From QNFN01 sp964195335 (GTDB lineage Bacteria; Pseudomonadota; Gammaproteobacteria; QNFN01), in contig CAXMPC010000143.1 of the NCBI GenBank assembly GCA_964195335.1, forward strand, positions 1 through 11,158: a stretch of DNA of 11,158 bases, given 5' to 3'. Below are positions 6,532-11,158 of the stretch, in pieces (within the stretch, counting starts at the first letter, position 1; the number at the start of each line of letters is the position of its first letter). Below the pieces are notes generated by a model that saw nothing but the letters and a program-made list of their open reading frames with translations, ran no database searches and had not been told where the DNA came from. A program made the translations under genes and the position numbers.

Positions 6532-7743
6532 ATGGACACCCATCCCCCTCAGGAAACAAGGCATGACCGTATCACCGGCAGGGAGGTGCGCCGCCGTCGC
6601 GTCCACTACATCAGTGGTTTCGACCCACGCGGTCCGGTGCATTACCACCGCCTCTACCGTGATGAAGCCTTCAAGCAACAGGCGGTTGACCAGGCCGCCA
6701 TCGAAGTCGGCCCCCGCACCCGTTTCGGCCGCCGCCAGAGCGGCTGGGCGGTCACTGCCGAGTGGGACGGCCAGCAGGTCGAGACCGACTACCGCTTCAT
6801 GTCCTGGGACGACATCGTCCGCAAGCACTGGATCCGCAGCCCGCTGAGACTGGTCGCGCGCGGCGTTACCGGCTACCCCACCTACCTCGCGACCGGTGGC
6901 CTGCAGCGGGCGCGCACCCTGTCGCGGGGCGCGTTCATCAGCGGCATCCTGCCGCTGCTCTTCCAGCTCCTGGTCCTGCTGCTGATGCTGCCAGCCGCGC
7001 TCCTGGGCTGGTTTCTCGGCAGTGCGACCGCCCTGCCTCTCGCCGCACCGCTGATGGCAGCGGCACTGGCCGGGGCGATTGTCTACGGCGGCCTGCGCAT
7101 CGCCGAGCGGTTCGGCATCTTCTGGCTGCTGAGGATCTGCGTCTTCATTTACGACTGGGGTCGCGAGGGGATCCCCGGGCTGGATGAGCGCGCACGAGAG
7201 ATGGCCGACGCCATCGTCACCGCCCAGCGCGACGACCCGGTCGACGAGGTGCTGATCGTCGGCCACAGCATCGGCTCCATGTTGGCTGTCAGCGTGGCCG
7301 CCGAACTGCTGCGAGATGGCGGTAGCGTGCCCCCGGAACTTACCGACCGGATCGGCCTGATGACCCTCGGCCAGTGCATCCCCTGGCTCGGTTTTATGCC
7401 GCAGGCGAATGCATTCCGTTCACAACTCGAAGTGCTTGCCCGGGCCGAGTCGCTGCCATGGATAGACGTCAGCGGCCCGACCGACCCGCTCGGTTTCTAC
7501 AACGTGGACCCGATCGCCGAGTCCGGCATCCGCGACACGCCACCGGGGCGACCGCGACTGGTCACCGCCCGATTTTTCCGCATGTTCCACTTCGATACCT
7601 ACCGCCGACTGCGACGCGACAAACTGCGCCTCCACTTCCAGTACCTGATGGCCAGCGAACTGCCTGCCGATTACGACTACTTCCGCATCACCGCCGGACC
7701 CCGCCCCGGCCTCGAACCCTTTTTCACCGAGACCCCGGCATGA
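6532..7743 (+). CDS. Membrane-anchored alpha/beta hydrolase (serine esterase/lipase type)
   Basis: A 403-residue protein. The N-terminal part begins with basic residues and a strand followed by YISGFDPRGPVHYHRLYRDEA (26-46, in two parts: YISGFDPRGP and VHYHRLYRDEA), the first strand and oxyanion-type loop of a hydrolase fold. Two hydrophobic segments (about 138-162 and 166-188) insert a hairpin membrane anchor. The nucleophile elbow GHSIG at 244-248 follows strand DEVLIV, making Ser246 the likely nucleophile. Asp312 or Asp318 (DVSGPTDPLG) and His353 or His368 are candidates for the rest of the triad. No signal peptide is seen, so the active site is probably cytoplasmic at the inner membrane. 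The start has GAGG three bases upstream, rather close. Its stop overlaps the P450 start by ATGA, so the two enzymes are made together, most simply to act on the same lipid or ester substrate. The substrate is not shown by the sequence. Confidence 0.8.
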   Translation: MDTHPPQETRHDRITGREVRRRRVHYISGFDPRGPVHYHRLYRDEAFKQQAVDQAAIEVGPRTRFGRRQSGWAVTAEWDGQQVETDYRFMSWDDIVRKHWIRSPLRLVARGVTGYPTYLATGGLQRARTLSRGAFISGILPLLFQLLVLLLMLPAALLGWFLGSATALPLAAPLMAAALAGAIVYGGLRIAERFGIFWLLRICVFIYDWGREGIPGLDERAREMADAIVTAQRDDPVDEVLIVGHSIGSMLAVSVAAELLRDGGSVPPELTDRIGLMTLGQCIPWLGFMPQANAFRSQLEVLARAESLPWIDVSGPTDPLGFYNVDPIAESGIRDTPPGRPRLVTARFFRMFHFDTYRRLRRDKLRLHFQYLMASELPADYDYFRITAGPRPGLEPFFTETPA

Positions 7744-9194
7744 GCTTCATCCCGCCCTACCCCAAACCGCACCGGAGCAAAAGCTCGTTCCTGCTGCGCT
7801 TCGTCCGCGGCTGGAACTCCTGGCTCGACGTGCTGTTCGAACGCAGCTACCGGATGAAGATGGGCCACTACCGCCAGCGCGGACTCGACGTCTACATGGT
7901 CAACGAGCCGTGCTGGGTGAAACGCATTCTGGTCGAAAAACCGGACGAGTACCCGAAACACAACCTGATGCACCGCATGCTCGAACCGTTGCTGGGCGAG
8001 AGCATCTTCACCACCAACGGCGAAGTGTGGGCGCGGCAGCGACGGATCATGGACCAGGCGTTCGAGCAGGCACGATTGAAGCTGGTCTTTCCGTTGATGC
8101 AGGCCTCGGTCGACGACATGGTCGGCCGACTCGACCTGGTCGCCGACGGCAGCAGCTACGAGGTCGACGGCGAAATGACCTACGTCACCGCCGACATCAT
8201 CTTCCGCACCATTCTGTCAGAGCACCTGGCCGAAAAAGATGCCAGGGCGATCTACGAGGCATTCATCGAATTCCAGCACCACGCCCAGCGAGCGATGGTG
8301 CTGATGATGTACCGGTTACCGGCCTGGTTCTCGCGACGCGCCAGTGAAAAGTGCGCCCAGCGCATCCGCACGGTGCTCGCCGAAATCATCGCCCGTCGAT
8401 ACGCGGCTCGTGAACGGGGCGAGGCCGACGACCGACCCGACATCCTCGGCGCCCTGATGGAGGCGGTCGACCCGGTCCAGGGCGACCGTTTCAGCTACGA
8501 CGAGATGGTCGACCAGATCTGCATGCTGTTCCTCGCCGGGCACGAGACCTCGGCCAGTTCCCTCGCCTGGGCCCTCTACCTGGTCTCCAACGATGCCGGG
8601 CTGCAGCAGCGGCTAGTCGACGAGATCGACAGCGTGGTCGGTGACCGACCGTTCGAATTTTCGGACATCAAGAAAATGCGCCTGACCTGGGACACCTTCC
8701 GCGAGGCGCTGCGTCTCTATCCACCGGTCGGCTTTTTCGTCCGCGAGGCGACATCAACGCACTGCATCCGTGACAAGGAGGTGCCAGACGGTTCACCGAT
8801 CCTGGTCTCGCCCTGGCTGATCCACCGCCACGAGGAATTGTGGGAACGCCCCAAGGAGTTCGACCCGGACCGCTTTGCGACCGAATCGGGCCAGGCATCG
8901 CTGAAAAACGCCTACCTACCCTTCAGCATGGGGCCGCGCGTCTGCATCGGCGCCGCCTTCGCCACCCAGGAGGCCGTGCTGATTCTGGCCGGCATCCTGC
9001 GTCGCTACCGGATCGACGCCGATCGCGACCACACACCCAAAACCGTTGGCCGGGTAACCATCCGCTCCGACAACGGCATCCGTATACGCCTTACACCGCG
9101 AGAACAGGCCAACACGGACGACTCGGGCGCGACTGGGAACCGCCGCCAAGTTGATCCAGCGCAGGACCGGGATGTCCTGCCCCGCGCACAATGA
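7740..9194 (+). CDS. Cytochrome P450 monooxygenase
   Basis: A 484-residue P450 with all core signatures: C-helix WARQRR (97-102), I-helix oxygen-activation motif AGHETS (266-271), K-helix EALR (322-325, ExxR), the PERF-like FDPDRF (374-379), and heme loop FSMGPRVCIG (395-404) with Cys402 as the axial ligand. There is no reductase or ferredoxin domain, so it needs separate redox partners; none is encoded nearby. The N terminus lacks a clear membrane anchor, as usual for bacterial P450s, but begins with PPYPKP, a proline-rich segment. The last 30 residues (from about 455) are polar and lie beyond the normal end of the fold. The start at 7740 overlaps the hydrolase stop (ATGA); the open frame extends further upstream to 7374 but only by reading the hydrolase gene out of frame. 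By family it hydroxylates a hydrophobic substrate, plausibly a fatty acid or terpenoid handled also by the hydrolase (inference). Confidence 0.95.
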   Translation: MSFIPPYPKPHRSKSSFLLRFVRGWNSWLDVLFERSYRMKMGHYRQRGLDVYMVNEPCWVKRILVEKPDEYPKHNLMHRMLEPLLGESIFTTNGEVWARQRRIMDQAFEQARLKLVFPLMQASVDDMVGRLDLVADGSSYEVDGEMTYVTADIIFRTILSEHLAEKDARAIYEAFIEFQHHAQRAMVLMMYRLPAWFSRRASEKCAQRIRTVLAEIIARRYAARERGEADDRPDILGALMEAVDPVQGDRFSYDEMVDQICMLFLAGHETSASSLAWALYLVSNDAGLQQRLVDEIDSVVGDRPFEFSDIKKMRLTWDTFREALRLYPPVGFFVREATSTHCIRDKEVPDGSPILVSPWLIHRHEELWERPKEFDPDRFATESGQASLKNAYLPFSMGPRVCIGAAFATQEAVLILAGILRRYRIDADRDHTPKTVGRVTIRSDNGIRIRLTPREQANTDDSGATGNRRQVDPAQDRDVLPRAQ

Positions 9195-9218
9195 CCTGAA
9201 AAGAAAACGGTTTTTTTC

Positions 9219-9224
9219 GGGAGG
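9219..9224 (+). promoter_or_regulatory. Strong ribosome binding site of the FecR-domain gene
   Basis: GGGAGG lies six bases before ATG 9231, the best Shine-Dalgarno match on the plus strand of the window. It fixes the start of the FecR-domain protein. Confidence 0.6.
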
Positions 9225-9230
9225 TCGCGG

Positions 9231-9950
9231 ATGAATGACCATAGCGACAAGAAGACCGACCTACGCCGCCGGAAGTTGCTGATCCGGGCCGCCGCACTCA
9301 CCGGGATCGTCACCGTCAACGTCACCCTGGCGATCCGCAACGTCCTGGCGATGGCCAACGCCCCGGCGATCCCCGGCATCCGGATGTTGAAGGGGACGAT
9401 TACCGTCAACGGCAAGCCGGGCAAGGTGGGTGACCTGGTCTCTCCCGGCGACACCCTGGTGACCGGCCCCGACAGCCAGGCGGTGGTGGTGCACAACCAG
9501 GACGCGCTGCTGATCCGCGCCAACACCACGGTCCGGATCGACAGCAATGACCAGACCTTCATCAACCTGATGCAAATTTCCGCCGGGGCCGTGTTGTCGG
9601 TCTGGGGATCGCGCAAGCAGGCCATCGGCATCACCACGCCGATCGCCTCCATCGGCATCCGCGGCACCGGCATCTACGTCGACAGCACGCCCGAGTTCAC
9701 CTACGCCTGCACCTGCTACGGACTCGCCGACCTGATACCGGTCGCCGCGCCGGCGAAGCTGAAGACGGTCAAGACCACCTACCACGACGCCCCGCACTAC
9801 ATTTATCCCGACGCCGATCGACCGCTCGAGGAAGCGCCAGTCATAAACCACACCGACGAAGAACTGATCATGCTCGAGGCACTGTTCCGTCGTGTGCCGC
9901 CATTTACCGAACACCCGAACTACATCGATGCCGGCGGCGGTGGTTACTGA
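9231..9950 (+). CDS. FecR-domain protein with Tat-like leader and CxC motif
   Basis: A 239-residue protein. The N terminus has LRRRKLLIRAA (11-21) followed by a hydrophobic stretch to about 40, resembling a twin-arginine signal, though the downstream helix could also remain as an anchor. Residues about 50-152 form a FecR-type beta domain: RMLKGTITVNG, LVSPGDTLVTGPDSQAVVV (in order), LLIRANTTVRI, and the signature TPIASIGIRGTGIYVD (136-151). Directly after it comes YACTCYG (158-164), a CxC pair, and then a His/Asp/Tyr-rich tail (TTYHDAPHYIYPDAD at 182-196, HTDEE, TEHPNYID). This is not the anti-sigma FecR of iron-siderophore systems, since there is no cytoplasmic anti-sigma part and no sigma factor or TonB receptor nearby. 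The CxC and tail could bind metal (inference). The gene is 36 bases downstream of the P450 and may be co-transcribed. Confidence 0.85.
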   Translation: MNDHSDKKTDLRRRKLLIRAAALTGIVTVNVTLAIRNVLAMANAPAIPGIRMLKGTITVNGKPGKVGDLVSPGDTLVTGPDSQAVVVHNQDALLIRANTTVRIDSNDQTFINLMQISAGAVLSVWGSRKQAIGITTPIASIGIRGTGIYVDSTPEFTYACTCYGLADLIPVAAPAKLKTVKTTYHDAPHYIYPDADRPLEEAPVINHTDEELIMLEALFRRVPPFTEHPNYIDAGGGGY

Positions 9951-10010
9951 GGCACAGCCCAACCAGGCCATGGCCCAGGCCAATAGTTGCGAGATAAGCA
10001 GGTTTGGACG

Positions 10011-10028
10011 GCCAGGCCGCGGCCTGGC
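10011..10028. repeat. Perfect 18-bp palindrome between convergent genes
   Basis: GCCAGGCCGCGGCCTGGC equals its own reverse complement. It lies between the FecR-domain gene (plus) and the small minus-strand gene, so the most likely role is a bidirectional transcription stop or a protein-binding site. No T-run follows on either strand, so it is not a textbook intrinsic terminator. A second smaller palindrome, GGCCATGGCC, is at 9966-9975, and CCAGGCC recurs around both. Confidence 0.5.
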
Positions 10029-10051
10029 GCGAGGTTAGCCCAGGAGAGAGA

Positions 10052-10294
10052 TCAGTCGCGCAGCTTGACGTCGTGCTCGGTGGTCAGCTCACCCTCCTCG
10101 TCGACCACCGCCACCACGCTCTTGTCGGGGCTGACCAGCACCGGTTGCAGGTCCTGGAACAACGGTCGACGGATGAAGGAACTCCAGCCAAAACTCTCGT
10201 GGCTGTGGATGGACATGGCCTGTTCCTGCGTAAGTTCGCTAACGACCTTTTTGTGAGACGGCTGCTGGTCCTTGCGACGCTCGCTCTCGCTCAT
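10052..10294 (-). CDS. Small conserved-looking protein, 80 residues, unknown function
   Basis: The protein begins MSESERRKDQQPSHKK, a charged, probably disordered stretch. A compact part follows: SFGWSSFIRRPLFQD (residues 34-48), then VLVSPDKSVVAVVDEEGEL and a charged end. The block GW..FIRRPLFQ followed by a strand pair and an acidic turn resembles short hypothetical proteins seen in gammaproteobacteria, by memory of the pattern and not by a search. The ATG at 10294 was chosen over GTG 10309 because AAGGAG (complement of 10301-10306) lies six bases upstream of that ATG. No signal peptide or TM segment. It converges with the FecR gene and is divergent from nothing nearby; it may be cytoplasmic. 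Function is not recognisable. Confidence 0.65.
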   Translation of the reverse strand: MSESERRKDQQPSHKKVVSELTQEQAMSIHSHESFGWSSFIRRPLFQDLQPVLVSPDKSVVAVVDEEGELTTEHDVKLRD

Positions 10295-10300
10295 GGCTGG

Positions 10301-10306
10301 CTCCTT
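10301..10306 (-). promoter_or_regulatory. Ribosome binding site fixing the start of the small gene
   Basis: Reads AAGGAG on the minus strand, six bases before the ATG at 10294. It supports the shorter 80-residue product. Confidence 0.65.
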
Positions 10307-10409
10307 CACGGACGGTGAATTCCGCCCTTATCCTTAAACTCACGTTAGCGTACTTATCACCCTGCGCAAGACGCGGTGCAAAAAATTTCCATCCACAAAT
10401 TGATATCGG

Positions 10410-10889
10410 TCAAGTTGCCGGCACGGTCCCGGGTATCGCATCGATCGCCGGTACGAGGGTGGCCGTAGCGTCGTCGAGCAGGAGTCGGTTGAACGCCTCC
10501 AGCGGCACTGGCGGAGAGAAGAGATAGCCCTGGCCCAGCGCACAGTCGCGCTGACGCAGGAAGTGGCGCCAGAAATAGTCGTGCTCGTTGACCTCGCCGA
10601 TCTCTTCGAGCTCGGACGAGTGGATGATCACCCCGGCCGAGTCGAAAATGCGGATCTTCAGCATCCCGGCGTTCTCGCGCCCCTTCTCCAGCACCCTGGC
10701 ATCCTCGACCGACAGATCGCCGCTGAACAGGGCGTCGTGACCGACAATCGCCTCGAACACACGCGCCACCTGCACGGCCTTGTGCTCGATCTGGTCGATG
10801 TGGCTGTTGTGGTGCTGGGGGAACGCGTAGCCGTACCAGAACACGGCAAGGGCACACGCGGAGAGGAGCAGTGCCGTACTCCCAGCCAC
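10410..10889 (-). pseudogene. Remnant of a sensor-GGDEF/EAL-type protein with its middle deleted in frame
   Basis: A 159-codon frame from GTG 10889. Residues 1-23 are a TM helix and 24-108 a periplasmic sensor domain containing IRIFDSAGVIIHSSE (79-93), closely like the signature of the sensor at 1623. After DYFWRHF (104-110) the text changes abruptly to LRQRDCALGQGYLFSPPVPLEAFNRLLL (111-138, key residues GQGYLFSPPVP). That is the end of an EAL cyclic-di-GMP phosphodiesterase domain (usual form: L.QGY.fs.P.p...f..L). The rest of the sensor, TM2, HAMP, any GGDEF and nearly all of EAL are missing, so it cannot have phosphodiesterase activity. The start is also doubtful: residues upstream of the GTG (RRPIL) continue the TM helix in frame up to a stop at 10971-10973 without an ATG, while an ATG at 10933 is in another frame. 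That suggests an additional frameshift. It could still be made as a membrane sensor fragment. Confidence 0.65.
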
Positions 10890-11077
10890 GAGAATCGGCC
10901 GCCGTACCGAGTTGCTCCTGCCCTGCTGGTCATTGTCGCCTGCGTCCGTGCGGTCAATACCTGTCTGATCTTACGTGTTTGGTGATGTGGCGCATTCCGT
11001 AAGACTACGTATTCCCGCGCGGTACTCGCAGACGGTCAAACCCGGTCGTTGTCATCCACAGACGGCGAACGGTGGAC

Positions 11078-11158
11078 TCAATGTTTGCCGGAGATGCTCT
11101 CAGTATTCCGGCGCAGCAGGCTGGCAATGAACAACAGCGTGGCCACCACCACGATCGA
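11078..11158 (-). CDS. C-terminal end of a membrane protein (5' part outside the window)
   Basis: Reading the minus strand in from the right edge gives 26 codons and a TGA stop. A hydrophobic helix (IVVVATLLFIASLL) is followed by RR and a short polar tail ending SGKH. This is the typical last TM helix and cytoplasmic tail of a transport permease or similar inner-membrane protein. The family cannot be named from this fragment. It lies about 105 bases upstream of the EAL remnant region on the same strand. Confidence 0.55.
   Translation of the reverse strand, partial: SIVVVATLLFIASLLRRNTESISGKH

Noticed and set aside
6367..7266. 299-codon minus-strand frame
   Set aside because: Lies antisense to the hydrolase gene, whose frame has clear motifs (GHSIG, TM segments). 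The minus frame is Gln/Ala/Asp-rich low-complexity text typical of a GC-rich shadow.
7374..7739. Longer N-terminal extension of the P450
   Set aside because: It reads the hydrolase gene out of frame and adds Arg/Pro-rich text not found in P450s; ATG 7740 with ATGA coupling is the natural start.
9199..9220. Intrinsic terminator at the A-run/T-run after the P450 gene
   Set aside because: The stem would be only about four A-T pairs (AAAA/TTTT) with a minimal loop and it overlaps the ribosome binding site of the next gene.
9261..9983. 240-codon minus-strand frame
   Set aside because: Antisense to the FecR-domain gene; Gly/Val/Asp-rich shadow without any domain.
1..11158. CRISPR array, insertion sequence or toxin-antitoxin pair
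   Set aside because: No regularly spaced repeats, no transposase motifs and no pair of small overlapping toxin/antitoxin-like genes were seen on either strand.

Overview
The window is GC-rich, densely coding DNA with short gene spacing, ATGA stop/start overlaps and Shine-Dalgarno starts. It looks like a proteobacterium. Gene content (FAD/Fe-S oxidoreductase plus GntR/FCD regulator, a PF04392-type binding protein, a FecR protein with a Tat-like signal, an EAL-type signalling remnant, a P450) fits a gammaproteobacterium best, but the species cannot be named from sequence alone.

Layout. Positions 1-980 hold the end of an FAD/Fe-S 2-hydroxyacid-type dehydrogenase and, translationally coupled to it, an FCD-class GntR regulator. 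Positions 981-1622 are a 640-base non-coding stretch. It contains an AT-richer patch with three inverted repeats, followed by the 3' half of a tRNA-Val-like sequence without its 5' half, probably the scar or attachment site of an integrated element. Positions 1623-5478 hold three genes joined by ATGA overlaps: a two-TM periplasmic sensor with a HAMP-like tail and no output domain, a fusion of a second sensor/HAMP module to a complete 12-TM MFS transporter, and an exported PF04392-like substrate-binding protein with no ABC ATPase or permease nearby. This is the most unusual part of the window. It could be a binding-protein-assisted or ligand-gated secondary transporter.

Positions 5638-6363 encode an outer-membrane-type lipoprotein of unknown role. 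Positions 6532-9194 hold a membrane-anchored alpha/beta hydrolase overlapping a cytochrome P450, preceded by a 16-bp dyad that may be an operator. Positions 9231-9950 encode a FecR-domain protein with a Tat-like leader and a CxC motif. An 18-bp perfect palindrome lies between it and a convergent 80-residue conserved-looking small protein (minus strand).

Upstream of that small gene, also on the minus strand, is a 159-codon reading frame. Its first two thirds are a TM segment plus a sensor domain sharing the signature FD..G.IIHSSE with the sensor at 1623. Its end is the tail of an EAL phosphodiesterase domain. It looks like a GGDEF/EAL protein that lost its middle in frame. The right edge holds the last 26 codons of a minus-strand membrane protein.
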